Shown one piece after another: positions 28,801 to 37,867 of a stretch of 64,000 bases of DNA; position 1 is the stretch's first letter; every line of letters begins with the position of its first letter. Below the pieces are notes generated by a model. It saw only the letters and a list, made by a program, of their open reading frames with translations, had not been told where the DNA came from and ran no database searches. Both the position numbers and the translations under genes were made by a program. The DNA comes from Acinetobacter zhairuonensis (GTDB taxonomy: Bacteria; Pseudomonadota; Gammaproteobacteria; Pseudomonadales; Moraxellaceae), in NCBI RefSeq assembly GCF_022601715.1, contig NZ_JAKVIM010000001.1:62001-126000 (forward strand), in the 5' to 3' direction.

Positions 28801-29492
28801 GAGTTCCAGAACGCTTCAGCCGTTTGACCTGTTAAGGTACGACCAGAGGCATCGGTAATGGTGCCCGAAATCATGATTGGCAGTTCACGACCAATTTGCT
28901 TGAACACTTCCTTCACCGCAAAGATCGCTGCTTTACAGTTCAAGGTGTCAAACACGGTTTCAATCAGGATGATGTCCGAACCACCTTCAATCAACGCATG
29001 CGTTGCTTCGATATAGTTTTCTTTTAGTTCATCAAAGGTAATGTTACGGAACGCAGGGTCATTTACATTCGGTGAAATAGAGCAGGTACGCGATGTAGGT
29101 CCCAATACGCCCGCTACAAAACGAGGCTTGTCTGGCGTTGAATACTTTTCACAAGCCGCTTTGGCTAAACGTGCCGCTTCACGGTTAATCTCAGGAACCA
29201 AGTCTTCCATATGGTAGTCAGACATGGAAACGCGAGTGCCGTTAAAGCTGTTGGTTTCAATAATGTCTGCACCCGCATCCAGATAGGCTTCATGAATGCC
29301 TTGGATAATTTGCGGCTGAGTCAGCACCAAAAGGTCATTGTTACCTTTGAGGTCATGTGCCCAATCGGCAAACCGCTCACCACGATAATCTTCTTCTTCA
29401 AGCTTATGGCGCTGGATCATGGTGCCCATTGCACCATCAATAATCAATATACGCTCGGCGAGAAGCTGTTTAAGGGTGGTAAGCGTGGACAT
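25806..29492 (-). CDS. metH: Cobalamin-dependent methionine synthase
   Basis: About 1,228 residues, almost identical in length to E. coli MetH, with all four modules in order. The homocysteine domain has DGAMGTMIQ and the zinc pair GGCCGTTP. The pterin domain has [11 protein letters not shown]. The B12 domain has [12 protein letters not shown], the axial DxHxxG. The activation domain has [12 protein letters not shown] for SAM. The start is placed at 29492 ([11 protein letters not shown]), as the longer frame adds 13 residues absent from the family. The enzyme regenerates methionine from homocysteine and methyltetrahydrofolate. No cobalamin riboswitch is visible upstream. Confidence 0.98.
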   Translation of the reverse strand: MSTLTTLKQLLAERILIIDGAMGTMIQRHKLEEEDYRGERFADWAHDLKGNNDLLVLTQPQIIQGIHEAYLDAGADIIETNSFNGTRVSMSDYHMEDLVPEINREAARLAKAACEKYSTPDKPRFVAGVLGPTSRTCSISPNVNDPAFRNITFDELKENYIEATHALIEGGSDIILIETVFDTLNCKAAIFAVKEVFKQIGRELPIMISGTITDASGRTLTGQTAEAFWNSVRHGDLLSIGFNCALGADAMRPHIKTIADVADTFVSAHPNAGLPNAFGEYDETPEQTAAFLKEFAESGLINITGGCCGTTPDHIRAIYNAVKDIKPRQVPETVPACRLSGLEPFNIYDHSLFVNVGERTNVTGSKKFLRLIREENFAEALEVAQQQVEAGAQIIDINMDEGMLDSQTAMVHFLNLVASEPDISRVPIMIDSSKWEIIEAGLKCVQGKPVVNSISLKEGYDEFVEKARLCRQYGAAIIVMAFDEVGQADTAARKREICKRSYDILVNEIGYPAEDIIFDPNVFAVATGIEEHNNYAVDFIEATGWIKQNLPHAMISGGVSNVSFSFRGNEPVREAIHSVFLYHAIKQGMTMGIVNAGQMAIYDDIPQELKDAVEDVVLNQNQGESGQNATEKLLEVAEKFRGHSGAQREAENLEWRNESVEKRLEYALVKGITTYIDEDTEEARLKAKRPLDVIEGALMDGMNVVGDLFGSGKMFLPQVVKSARVMKQAVAWLNPYIEAEKTGSQSKGKVLMATVKGDVHDIGKNIVGVVLGCNGYDIVDLGVMVPAEKILQTAIDEKCDIIGLSGLITPSLDEMVFVAKEMQRKGFNIPLLIGGATTSKAHTAVKIDPQYSNDAVIYVADASRAVGVATTLLSKEMRGNFIAEQRAEYAKIRERLANKQPKAAKLSYTESVENGFKIDDNYVPPKPNALGTQVITNYPLATLVEYFDWTPFFISWSLAGKFPKILEDEVVGEAATDLYNQAQAMLKDIIDNNRFDARAVFGLYPAQRTGADTVSVFDEAGQQVTHTFEHLRQQSDKVTGKPNLSLADYIKPTTTQQDYLGGFTVSIFGAEELANEYKAKGDDYSAILVQSLADRFAEAFAEHLHERIRKEFWGYKADETLSNDELIKEKYVGIRPAPGYPACPEHSEKAALFDWLGSEAKIGTKLTEHFAMMPPSSVSGFYYSHPESEYFNVGKISQDQLEDYAKRKGWSLDVAKRWLAPNLDDSIA

Positions 29493-29932
29493 AAATAACC
29501 CCAATACACGACAAATCTTGAAATGGCGCATATTTTAGCAGAACTCAGGCTTATTTTGAGTTTAATTCAGCTTTTTGACTGCTGGGTTAGCAGTATTCAT
29601 GCAAAAAAACAGGTTTAAATTGACTTTTCATAGAAATGAAATATTACACAGGCAAGATGAATCCATTTCTTTTTCAAGGTGAAAGCTTATCGTCGGTCGA
29701 TAATTTTTTTTACAATTCAGAAAATCAACTACTTTTTTTGATGAAATATTTTTTTGTTATAAGTATTTGAAAAAAACTGATTTACAGCAAAAAATCATCC
29801 CCATGATAGGGCAGAATGATTTAAAACAGGTCAATTGTTAAAAATTTGGCTTTATATGACACCTGTTTGTCATATAATTGTCATAATTTAATTTAACAAT
29901 AAGGGGATTTTATTATCCTCTTAACCGTCTGC
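29493..29932. other. Divergent promoter region of metH and the phosphate transporter gene
   Basis: 440 bp without a gene. A TTTCAT-AGAA-ATGAAA inverted repeat at 29626-29641 is closer to metH. The candidate Pho box at 29868-29885 and an overlapping 9-bp inverted repeat (29853-29861 with 29868-29876) lie just upstream of the transporter gene. Poly-T and poly-A tracts fill the middle. Confidence 0.6.
29868..29885 (+). promoter_or_regulatory. Candidate Pho box (PhoB site)
   Basis: Two direct TGTCATA repeats (29868-29874 and 29879-29885) have the 11-bp period and TAAT spacer of the PhoB consensus. They lie 48 bp upstream of the phosphate transporter start. The first repeat also forms a 9-bp palindrome TATATGACA / TGTCATATA with 29853-29861. 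Confidence 0.6.
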
Positions 29933-31555
29933 ATGAATTCAAAAATTCCTCCCGTCCAAGATCGTATGCATTCTGCATCGAACAAATCGACGAACGTGCA
30001 TGTTCCAACACCGAAATTTTTTATGCCGGTGTTTTTTACGGTCATCATTGCGACCCTAATTTATATCGGGTTCCAAGTCTCTGCTGACTTGTCGCATGTA
30101 CCACCGTTAAGTTTGTATTCAGTTATTCTTTTAGCGACGGCATTACTCATTGCTTTGGGCTTTGAGTTTGTGAATGGTTTCCATGACACAGCCAATGCGG
30201 TTGCGACAGTCATTTATACCAATGCCTTGTCTGCACCAGTTGCGGTCATGTGGGCTGGTTTTTGTAATTTCCTTGGGGTAATGGTTGCTAGTGGTGCGGT
30301 TGCTTACGGCATTATCGCGTTGTTACCTGTTGAGCTGATCATGAACGTGAGTTCAGGTGCTGGCTTTGCCATGGTATTTGCCATGCTCATTGCTGCCATT
30401 TTATGGAACTTAGGTACGTGGTTCTTAGGTATTCCAGCATCAAGTTCACACACTTTAATTGGTTCAATTTTAGGTGTGGGTATCATGAACTACCTATTAC
30501 ACTCAGGTAGTGGTGCCAGTGGCGTAGACATGGACCAAGTCATTAAAGTGGGTAAAGCACTGTTGTTTTCTCCTTTAATTGGTTTTGCATTTGCGGCAGT
30601 GGTGTTCTTGTTGGTGAAAACCATCTTCAAGCGTCAGCTAGAGTTGTTCCAGCCACCAGAAGGCAATAAACCACCACCACCTTTGATTCGTGCCATTCTG
30701 ATCTTCACCTGTACAGGTGTGAGCTTTGCACATGGTTCAAATGATGGTCAAAAAGGCATGGGCTTAATCATGTTGATCTTGATTGGTTTGGTACCATTGG
30801 CGTACTCACTCAATAAGAACCTTGATCAGGCGCATATCCAGTCATTTGAACAGTTGTCATCTCAGGCGGCTGTGGCAATGTATCCTGCGCATGCAGACAT
30901 TACAGATGAAAAAGCACGTCAAACCATTACCACGTACATTCAAACCAAAGAAATTACACCTGAAGTGGTGCCTGCTTTGGCAAGCTTGACCGATCATTTG
31001 GGTGACCGAGTTGCACAATATGGTGACTTGAAAAACATTCCTGAAGCTGCAGTTTCTTCTATTCGTAATGACATGTATTTGAGTACTACTGCATTTAAGC
31101 GTTTAGATAAAGCAGATCAAATTCCAGCAATGTCTGAAGCAAATCAGAAAGTGGTGAAAGAGTACCGTAGTAGTTTAGATAGCTTCTTACAGTACATTCC
31201 GACTTGGGTAAAAGTCGCTGTTGCACTGGCTCTAGGGCTTGGTACGATGGTGGGCTGGAAACGCATTGTAGTGACTGTCGGTGAACGTATTGGTAAGCAC
31301 CACATGACGTATGGTCAAGGCATGTCAGCGGAGCTTGTAGCGATGTCGACCATTGCGGCGGCAGACGGTTTTGGTATGCCAGTATCGACTACACACGTTC
31401 TGAACAGTGCGGTTGCAGGTACTATGGTTGCCAATAAGTCAGGTCTCAATTTTGCAACTGTAAAAACCATTCTTTCGGCATGGATTTTTACACTTCCTGC
31501 CACTATTTGTTTGTCAGGTGGTTTATACTGGTTATTCCTCCAGTTCGTTGCTTAA
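29933..31555 (+). CDS. pitA: Inorganic phosphate transporter, PitA family
   Basis: 540-residue transporter of the PiT family with the duplicated signature: first copy GFEFVNGFHDTANAVATVIYT (residues 79-99), later GVSFAHGSNDGQKGMG, and the paired PASSSHTLIGSILG and PVSTTHVLNSAVAG motifs. A hydrophilic cytoplasmic insert lies near residues 300-400. It mediates metal-phosphate/proton symport. Start ATG 29933 has no close ribosome site; ATG 29966 is an alternative. The upstream Pho-box-like element suggests phosphate control, which is unusual for a low-affinity Pit system. Confidence 0.93.
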   Translation: MNSKIPPVQDRMHSASNKSTNVHVPTPKFFMPVFFTVIIATLIYIGFQVSADLSHVPPLSLYSVILLATALLIALGFEFVNGFHDTANAVATVIYTNALSAPVAVMWAGFCNFLGVMVASGAVAYGIIALLPVELIMNVSSGAGFAMVFAMLIAAILWNLGTWFLGIPASSSHTLIGSILGVGIMNYLLHSGSGASGVDMDQVIKVGKALLFSPLIGFAFAAVVFLLVKTIFKRQLELFQPPEGNKPPPPLIRAILIFTCTGVSFAHGSNDGQKGMGLIMLILIGLVPLAYSLNKNLDQAHIQSFEQLSSQAAVAMYPAHADITDEKARQTITTYIQTKEITPEVVPALASLTDHLGDRVAQYGDLKNIPEAAVSSIRNDMYLSTTAFKRLDKADQIPAMSEANQKVVKEYRSSLDSFLQYIPTWVKVAVALALGLGTMVGWKRIVVTVGERIGKHHMTYGQGMSAELVAMSTIAAADGFGMPVSTTHVLNSAVAGTMVANKSGLNFATVKTILSAWIFTLPATICLSGGLYWLFLQFVA

Positions 31556-31576
31556 CTTGTTTTAAGAAACGAAATT

Positions 31577-31604
31577 AAAGCGCTGCATGGTCAGCGCTTT
31601 TTTT
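31577..31604 (+). terminator. Rho-independent terminator after pitA
   Basis: An AAAGCGCTG / CAGCGCTTT stem is followed by a T-run. Confidence 0.92.
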
Positions 31605-31857
31605 GTGCCTGTGCAATCCATCGATTCGATGGTTTGGATTGTAAGATGCTGTATTACTGTTGGATCAAGAGTAGTTATTTACGTGCATTCGACAGGTAGA
31701 GCACTGCATATAACATTCAAAGTCTAGAGTAGTTGAAGCTGATGAATTGAAGTGCTAAGTGCTTCGATACAGCAAGATCAGCGTTGATGACTAGGCTGTA
31801 GCTAAGAGCAAATAATGCTTGTTGTATAACTTGTTTAGACTTCAATTGAATCGAAAT
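31605..31857. other. Gene-free spacer between converging pitA and pgaD
   Basis: About 250 bp. I see no ORF or recognisable RNA; terminators of the converging genes bound it on each side. Confidence 0.5.
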
Positions 31858-31887
31858 AAAAAAGACCTCAAGTGGTACTTGAGGTCA
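31858..31887 (-). terminator. Rho-independent terminator of the pga operon
   Basis: A GACCTCAAGT / ACTTGAGGTC stem is followed on the minus strand by seven T. Confidence 0.9.
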
Positions 31888-31925
31888 AATGTTCATACAA
31901 AAGTGATGCGGCTATTTTTATTTGG

Positions 31926-32351
31926 TTATTCTAGATCGATAATTTGCCCATGTGCATTGTGATGCACCACAGTGATTTTGTGCTGTCGAGATTGTTCAAG
32001 TTTATGGCTGCTAAGCTCAAAATAATCGGCATATTGCTGGGTTGAAAGAGGTTGCTCATCTGACTCAACTTTAACACTCGCAGACGGCATAAAGCGGCTC
32101 CAGAGTAATAAGCCCACACTACACATCATAAGCTCCAAACCACCATATTCAAGGCTGATGCTCAGGGCATTTAATAGATGATGTACGGCTGTACTTTTCT
32201 GTAATTGTATGAGAATCCAGACCAGTAAGAAGGGGCGCCAGAGCATCAGCCAAGCACCCCACATTAAGGCAGTGGTGGTGTTGGACATATAGCGTTTATG
32301 CCATGGTAATAAATGACGCAAATCAATCACTAAATCATGTTGTGATTTCAT
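31926..32351 (-). CDS. pgaD: Poly-N-acetylglucosamine synthase accessory subunit PgaD
   Basis: 141-residue inner membrane protein with two hydrophobic helices (residues 27-48 and 67-88) and a polar C-terminal tail. It occupies the last position of the pga operon, 27 bp after pgaC. PgaD binds PgaC and is needed for cyclic-di-GMP-dependent poly-beta-1,6-GlcNAc synthesis. Sequence conservation is low in this family, so naming relies on topology, the opening region and operon position. Confidence 0.85.
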   Translation of the reverse strand: MKSQHDLVIDLRHLLPWHKRYMSNTTTALMWGAWLMLWRPFLLVWILIQLQKSTAVHHLLNALSISLEYGGLELMMCSVGLLLWSRFMPSASVKVESDEQPLSTQQYADYFELSSHKLEQSRQHKITVVHHNAHGQIIDLE

Positions 32352-32378
32352 TCTAAGATACTCTAAAAATAAGGTGTG

Positions 32379-33641
32379 TTATAAACGAATGCCACGGTCT
32401 GGGCTGACCCAGCGCGCACGTTTATCTTCGCCACGTAATAGCACTTTTGGAAAAGCCATAATGGTGGCACTGATGGTAATCAGCCAGAACACAAACGGAT
32501 ACCAAATCATCCAATAGTAATTTTTACCTAAGTTCGGTTCATAGCGACTATCCATCCATTTGCTTAAAGCAAACTGAATCAGACAGGTTGCACCCAGTAA
32601 GACTCCACTGCCATAAGGTAGAAACGGAGAGCTAATTCCGCTGAGTGCAGCAATTGGGAACATCAAATGAATGACCCATAGAATGGCCAGTAACAACATC
32701 AAGTATGACCAGACTAAGGTCAGGCAAAGCTCTAACATCAGTGGCCATAAAAAGTTGAGTTTCGGTTGAACGAAGACATCCAGATTTTTAATGAGTACTT
32801 GCGCGCCACCCATCGCCCAACGCAGACGTTGTTTCCATAGTCCGGATAGCGTTTCAGGCATGAGAATCCAGACCAATGCATTCGGTTCAAACTGAATGTC
32901 CCAACCTGCACGTTGCAATTTCCACGTGATGTCGATGTCTTCAGTCAACATGTTTGGAGACCAGTAGCCCACTTGATGAACCGCACTTTTACGGAAAGCA
33001 GTAATCACGCCTGAGACGGTAAATAAGCGTCCAAAGCTACGCTGTGCACGTTTAATCATGCCGACAATAGATGAGAACTCACCGACCTGAATTCGTCCCA
33101 AAAGCGTAGAGCGGGTACGAATACGCGGATTGCCTGTCACGGCAGCAATTTTGGGATTGGCGATAAAATGTCGCATCATCCATGTTGCGGCATGTGGATC
33201 CAGCAGGGCATCGCCATCGATTCCCAACAAAAATTCTGCTTCGGTGACCAGACTGCCTGCTTGCAACGCCATGGCTTTGCCTTGATTTTGCGCTAGATGC
33301 ACTACACGTAAACGTTCATGCTGATGCGCCAGTCGGTTTAGGACTTCCGCAGTATTGTCCGAGCTACCATCATTAATCGCAATCACTTCAAAATTGGGAT
33401 AGTCGAGTTTTAAGGCATGACTAATGGTTTCTTCAGCATTGTCTCCCTCATTAAAACAAGGGATTAATACCGCAACCAAGGGAGAGTGGTTCAGTGCTTC
33501 AGGTTGTTGATAAGCGGGTTGTTTACGTTCTTTGGCATAAAAAATTAGTGCGCCTAACATCCATAGGTAAGACATAAACAAGGGGTAATAAAACACAAAG
33601 TTGAGTGCGTGACGCAGCCACAAATTGAAATCAGGAAACAT
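32379..33641 (-). CDS. pgaC: Poly-beta-1,6-N-acetylglucosamine synthase (glycosyltransferase family 2)
   Basis: About 420 residues with two N-terminal membrane helices, a processive GT2 domain and C-terminal helices. The GT motifs INDGSSDNT, GIDGDALLDP, EDIDITWK and the processivity motif QRLRW are all present. It polymerises UDP-GlcNAc into the biofilm polymer PNAG and moves it across the inner membrane. The start is placed at ATG 33641 with GGGAG upstream rather than TTG 33647. It follows pgaB by 12 bp. Confidence 0.95.
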   Translation of the reverse strand: MFPDFNLWLRHALNFVFYYPLFMSYLWMLGALIFYAKERKQPAYQQPEALNHSPLVAVLIPCFNEGDNAEETISHALKLDYPNFEVIAINDGSSDNTAEVLNRLAHQHERLRVVHLAQNQGKAMALQAGSLVTEAEFLLGIDGDALLDPHAATWMMRHFIANPKIAAVTGNPRIRTRSTLLGRIQVGEFSSIVGMIKRAQRSFGRLFTVSGVITAFRKSAVHQVGYWSPNMLTEDIDITWKLQRAGWDIQFEPNALVWILMPETLSGLWKQRLRWAMGGAQVLIKNLDVFVQPKLNFLWPLMLELCLTLVWSYLMLLLAILWVIHLMFPIAALSGISSPFLPYGSGVLLGATCLIQFALSKWMDSRYEPNLGKNYYWMIWYPFVFWLITISATIMAFPKVLLRGEDKRARWVSPDRGIRL

Positions 33642-33653
33642 GCTCAACTCCCG

Positions 33654-35648
33654 TTATGGCACTAATTGAGAAGATTGGGTTGCAAAGACATCATGCATGA
33701 CTTTCGGATCGGGATGTCCTTGAATCGGATCATCTGGATAGTAGCCAACATGCATAACACCTTGTGAATAAAGCGATTGAATGGTGGATGCCAATTCCTG
33801 CGAAGAGACTTTTTGGCTGGTTCTCCAATTGGTTGCCTGTAATTCAAAAACGGTCTTTTTCATGCCATTCGGAAAGCTTTTAACCCGCTGTACAAGGTCG
33901 CGATAAAACTGGTCGGCATCAGGCGCTTGTTCCATATAAGACATGGCCATAATCGCAGTGAAGTCATAACGCTTTAGCGATTGTTCCAACGATTGTGAAT
34001 ACCAGTTTTCTGCATACGGCTTCAGTGCGACTTGCGCATAGAGATTGCGTGCAGTCAGTAGAAAAGGTTCGTATTGACGGACTTCACCCGCTAACTGCAT
34101 GGCAAAATCATCGATGGTTTTGGTTTTATATGCTGTCCATTTCTGCAACAGTACATCATCGGCGCGGATTTGTGCTAAATCAGTCGGCAAGCCTTGCGCA
34201 GCATATGCCTTTAACGCATTTGGGCTGGCATCTTCATAGTCGGATAGGGTGGTATCGTCATGGAATAAAATGCCGTTAAATGGGGTGGATTTTGCCAAGT
34301 CTTGGTAAATCTCACGAATGGTTTGCCGTGCTTGAGCTGAATAAGGCGATAAGCGCAGATAGCCCATATTGAGGTGATCTTGACTGACTTGTTGCGTGAC
34401 TACGACCTCTTTGCTGATGGGATCCGTTTTGGGTAATTCCCAAGCCAATAATGGCATCCATGCATAGACACGACTGACTTGAGTGCGGGTCTGAATCTGC
34501 CATGCCACATGATTAAACAAATCGGCACGCATTGGTAAATGGCGATTCGGGAAATACACCATGTTGGCAGAGCCATCACCATCTGAGTCAGAAAATGCTT
34601 GTAAATAAACGGTATTTACCCCCATAGCACGAATGCGATCCAGCAAAATGCCTAGATTACGTTCTTGCTGTTTAGGATCGGGGTCATACACATAGTCCAG
34701 ATCAATATGCATGATTTTTTGTGGGCGGTTGTTATCACCCAGATTCATTTCACGATTTTTAATTTCCTGTGCCAGATCCGCTGTGCTCATATTGCCTTCA
34801 ATCAAAATGCGGTTCAGGGTTTGCAAGGAACCGCGCACATGATCCGGACCATCATCTAGGGTAATGGTAATCGGCATGCCCAACTGTTTGGCAATCTTCA
34901 CATCCTGCATGTTATAGCGACCATAAGGCCAGACCATGACACGGGGGGCTTTTAAACCGTGGGCTTGGAGTATTGCATTATTCTGTTTTAAATCTTGGGT
35001 AATACGGCTGGTATATTGCTGATCATTTTCATAACGTTGATGTTGTGCATCATATTTACGGGTAATGGCAGCAGGCTCGGAATTGCCTTGTGGATTGGCA
35101 TTAATACCGCGATGTAAATTAAAACTATGATTACCAATTTCGACCCAGCCGCTGTCTTGCATTTCTTTTAGTTCTGACCAAGTCAGAATCTTGTCACGTG
35201 AAATGACATCATCGCCAAAATGTACAGGTTGATTGGCTTTCGGAGTGAGCCAAGAACCCACCACGGCAAGTACCACAGGAATATGTTTGGCTTTCAGAAT
35301 AGGAAAGGCGTGGGTGTAGAAAGATTGATAACCATCATCTACCGTCAGTAATACAGGTTTGCTCGGCAAGCGGTATTTGCCTTGATGTGCCTGAATGAGT
35401 TGATCAACATTCACAAAGTGAAAGCCATTGTTTTGAAGCCAATCCAAGTGTTGGCTAAATTGCTGTGGCGTCACCGCATAGTCAGGAATTAAGGCATTCT
35501 TTTGATCGGTAATCTCATGATAGCCAATGATGGTTAGGGTCGAAGGATCAACTTTGGGGAGTTCTGCTGCTAGAGTGACGGTTGCAGCCAGTGTGCTGAA
35601 CACGCCGAAAGAGAGGGACAGTAAAGGAGATGCGAAGCGAGCAAGCAT
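33654..35648 (-). CDS. pgaB: Poly-beta-1,6-N-acetyl-D-glucosamine N-deacetylase PgaB
   Basis: 664-residue periplasmic enzyme that partly deacetylates PNAG before export. A signal peptide (residues 1-28) is followed by a polysaccharide deacetylase domain with TVDDGYQSF (Asp104, Asp105) and NHSFNLH (His174, His179), then the PgaB C-terminal glycoside hydrolase-like domain (residues 310-650), with IDLDYVYDPD and FHDDTTLSD. I see no lipobox Cys, unlike E. coli PgaB. It is the first gene of the operon here: pgaA, which normally precedes it, is absent. Confidence 0.94.
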   Translation of the reverse strand: MLARFASPLLSLSFGVFSTLAATVTLAAELPKVDPSTLTIIGYHEITDQKNALIPDYAVTPQQFSQHLDWLQNNGFHFVNVDQLIQAHQGKYRLPSKPVLLTVDDGYQSFYTHAFPILKAKHIPVVLAVVGSWLTPKANQPVHFGDDVISRDKILTWSELKEMQDSGWVEIGNHSFNLHRGINANPQGNSEPAAITRKYDAQHQRYENDQQYTSRITQDLKQNNAILQAHGLKAPRVMVWPYGRYNMQDVKIAKQLGMPITITLDDGPDHVRGSLQTLNRILIEGNMSTADLAQEIKNREMNLGDNNRPQKIMHIDLDYVYDPDPKQQERNLGILLDRIRAMGVNTVYLQAFSDSDGDGSANMVYFPNRHLPMRADLFNHVAWQIQTRTQVSRVYAWMPLLAWELPKTDPISKEVVVTQQVSQDHLNMGYLRLSPYSAQARQTIREIYQDLAKSTPFNGILFHDDTTLSDYEDASPNALKAYAAQGLPTDLAQIRADDVLLQKWTAYKTKTIDDFAMQLAGEVRQYEPFLLTARNLYAQVALKPYAENWYSQSLEQSLKRYDFTAIMAMSYMEQAPDADQFYRDLVQRVKSFPNGMKKTVFELQATNWRTSQKVSSQELASTIQSLYSQGVMHVGYYPDDPIQGHPDPKVMHDVFATQSSQLVP

Positions 35649-35907
35649 AGCAATATCTTCTTAAAAACGATGCAATTTTTACGGGAGATTAGTGATCACA
35701 AAAACTCAAAATTGTTTTTATTTCTGAGAGTCGACTAAGGTCTTTTGTTCATCGCGCATTTATAAATTCTGAACCTGAACGTTTTCTTAAAAAATATTAT
35801 TTTTAAATGATGGATACAGAACAATAACAATCAGCGGTAATTGTAGAATGCGGATGCGGGGAATACGGAATTTTTTGATCGTAATTTATTTGCATAGGTT
35901 TATTAGA
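35649..35907. other. Promoter region of pgaBCD; no pgaA present
   Basis: 260 bp of A+T-rich sequence between pgaB and the oxyR terminator. It contains no trace of a PgaA porin or TPR domain in any frame that I can see. Promoter elements could not be assigned with confidence. Confidence 0.6.
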
Positions 35908-35940
35908 AAAAAGCCCAGTGATTACACTGGGCTTTTTCCA
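35908..35940 (-). terminator. Rho-independent terminator after oxyR
   Basis: An AAGCCCAGTG / CACTGGGCTT stem with an ATTA loop is followed by a T-run on the minus strand. Confidence 0.92.
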
Positions 35941-35957
35941 AGATTAAATAGAATCAA

Positions 35958-36857
35958 TCAATCTTGGGTGATTTTTTGCAGAATTTGTACCAGCACATCA
36001 AATTCACTTTGTAGTGGTGTGCTCTTACGGGTAATTAATGCCAAGGTGCGGCTTGGTGCATCTTGAATTGGTTTCACCACCAAGTCTGAGTTGGCTTTAA
36101 GCATATTGGTATGTAGCGCAATTTCAGGCAATAAGGTAAAGCCCAAGTTTGCCGATACCATCTCAATTAATGTGGGTAATGAACTTGCCTTTAATCGATG
36201 ATCATTTTTACGCTCGCCAATTGGGCAGGCACTTAAGGCATGATCACGTAAGCAATGTCCTTCTTCAAGTAACATCAAACGCGATAAATCCAAATCTTCC
36301 AGTGTCGCTGCTTGCGCTGAACGTTGGTCAGATTTGTGGCACACCAAGAACAAGTCTTCTTTGGCAATTTCGGAAACTTTTAGTCCACGGGTATCAAATG
36401 GCAGCGCCAGCAACACCATGTCTAAGTTGCCATGTTCCAGTTTTTCAACAATTTTTTCGCTTTGTGCTTCATGCAAATGCAACTGAATTTTAGGCAGTTG
36501 TTTATGCACTTCATCCAGCAATTTCGACAAAATAAACGGTGCAATTGTTGGAATCACACCTAAATGCAAGTCACCAGTCAAAGGCTCACTCATTTCACGA
36601 CTTAAACGCATTAAGTCCTGAGCATCAGCAAGTAGAACACGGGCTCGGGCGACGACTTGTTCGCCAAGTGGAGTTAAACGTACATTTTGGCGATCTCGTT
36701 CAACGAGTACGCCACCCAATAAGCGTTCAAGTTCCATGATCCCACCCGACAAGGTCGATTGGGTCACGAATGAACGACGCGCCGCTTCAGTGAAGTGCAA
36801 CGTTTCAGACAGCGTTACAAGGTATGACAGCTGTCTCAGGGATGGTAATGCAGCCAT
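35958..36857 (-). CDS. oxyR: Hydrogen peroxide-sensing LysR regulator OxyR
   Basis: 299-residue LysR protein. The helix-turn-helix region is residues 15-55 (FTEAARRSFVTQSTLSGGI). The redox pair is Cys202 and Cys211 in EEGHCLRDHALSAC; the 9-residue spacing equals Cys199/Cys208 of E. coli OxyR, so it should sense peroxide by disulfide formation. It lies last in a rubA-rubB-estB-oxyR array, the order described for Acinetobacter baylyi ADP1, 13 bp after estB. Confidence 0.95.
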   Translation of the reverse strand: MAALPSLRQLSYLVTLSETLHFTEAARRSFVTQSTLSGGIMELERLLGGVLVERDRQNVRLTPLGEQVVARARVLLADAQDLMRLSREMSEPLTGDLHLGVIPTIAPFILSKLLDEVHKQLPKIQLHLHEAQSEKIVEKLEHGNLDMVLLALPFDTRGLKVSEIAKEDLFLVCHKSDQRSAQAATLEDLDLSRLMLLEEGHCLRDHALSACPIGERKNDHRLKASSLPTLIEMVSANLGFTLLPEIALHTNMLKANSDLVVKPIQDAPSRTLALITRKSTPLQSEFDVLVQILQKITQD

Positions 36858-36870
36858 AGTGTCCTAATGT

Positions 36871-37809
36871 TTAAGATTTAAAGTGATGAGCAAATAATCC
36901 GCTAAGATGAGGAATGAAATGCGGAGGGATATCATGCCCCATTCCATCAATTAATTCAAACTTAGCGCCTGTAATTGCTTTTGCAACAGCTTTACCATGA
37001 CTCGGTGGGAGTAAACGATCACGCGAACCATGAACCACAAGGGTGGGTTGTTGAATCTGCTTATCCAGATGTAGCAAGGAGCCTGTACATAATATTGCTA
37101 AAAACTGTTGAAGTACACCCGCTGGGTAATAACTTCGTTGATATAATTTGCGGGCAGTTTGCATGGTTTCCAGTTGATTGATATAACCAGGCGAACCAAT
37201 AATATTAAAGACTTTTAGGCTATGATTGATAATTCCTTCCTCGTCATTCGATTCAGGTTGACCTATTAGGCTAAACAGTTGTTTCGGAAATGGTGGAGGG
37301 AGCAATGGTTGATTGTTACTGGTGAACACCAATCCCAATTTGCTGACTTTATCAGGATTTTTTGCTGCTAAAATTTGTGCAATCATTCCACCCATGGATG
37401 CACCCAGCACAAAGACATTTTCCAGTCCCATGCGTTCAATTAACAGTGCGGCATCATCTGCCATATCGTGTAAATTATACGGTGCGCCTTGATTTTCTAA
37501 ACCCAGAGCAAAACGGCCCATCAATTTAATAGTATTTAGGCGTGGACCTTGATGGCGAATTTTAGAAGATAGCCCGATATCACGATTATCGTATCGCACT
37601 ACACGATAACCATGATCAATCAGGGTTTTACAAAAGAAATCGGGCCAAAATAATAGTTGAGCACCTAAGCCCATAATCAATAAGATGGTCGGGTGATCTG
37701 CTTCTCCGCCGACTTCGACGTGTAATTCAATACCATTCCCCAAGTCTACCTTGGTTTCATGCATAAACGGGGTATAAGGTGAATTTTTGAATTGTAATGC
37801 GCTATTCAT
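36871..37809 (-). CDS. estB: Alpha/beta hydrolase, esterase EstB
   Basis: 312-residue alpha/beta hydrolase. Nucleophile Ser138 is in GASMGG, the acid Asp in HGSRDRLLPP and the His in GMGHDIPPH. The start was moved to ATG 37809, which has GGGGAGAAAGAAG upstream. Position between rubB and oxyR identifies it as the EstB of the ADP1-type operon. The natural ester substrate is not known from sequence. Confidence 0.88.
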   Translation of the reverse strand: MNSALQFKNSPYTPFMHETKVDLGNGIELHVEVGGEADHPTILLIMGLGAQLLFWPDFFCKTLIDHGYRVVRYDNRDIGLSSKIRHQGPRLNTIKLMGRFALGLENQGAPYNLHDMADDAALLIERMGLENVFVLGASMGGMIAQILAAKNPDKVSKLGLVFTSNNQPLLPPPFPKQLFSLIGQPESNDEEGIINHSLKVFNIIGSPGYINQLETMQTARKLYQRSYYPAGVLQQFLAILCTGSLLHLDKQIQQPTLVVHGSRDRLLPPSHGKAVAKAITGAKFELIDGMGHDIPPHFIPHLSGLFAHHFKS

Positions 37810-37867
37810 TCTTCTTTCTCCCCTAAAGAGGACATTCAAAAATGTGAACGTCCTCTATATATTGAAC

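Noticed and set aside
26943..29498. Several plus-strand frames of 60-134 codons inside metH
   Set aside because: All are antisense to continuous MetH coding sequence, and none has a domain or start site.
29493..29932. Cobalamin riboswitch upstream of metH
   Set aside because: No B12-box-like sequence or extended conserved leader could be seen; the space is largely poly-A/T.
35848..36066. 72-codon plus-strand frame across the oxyR terminator
   Set aside because: It runs through the terminator into antisense oxyR; no evidence of coding.
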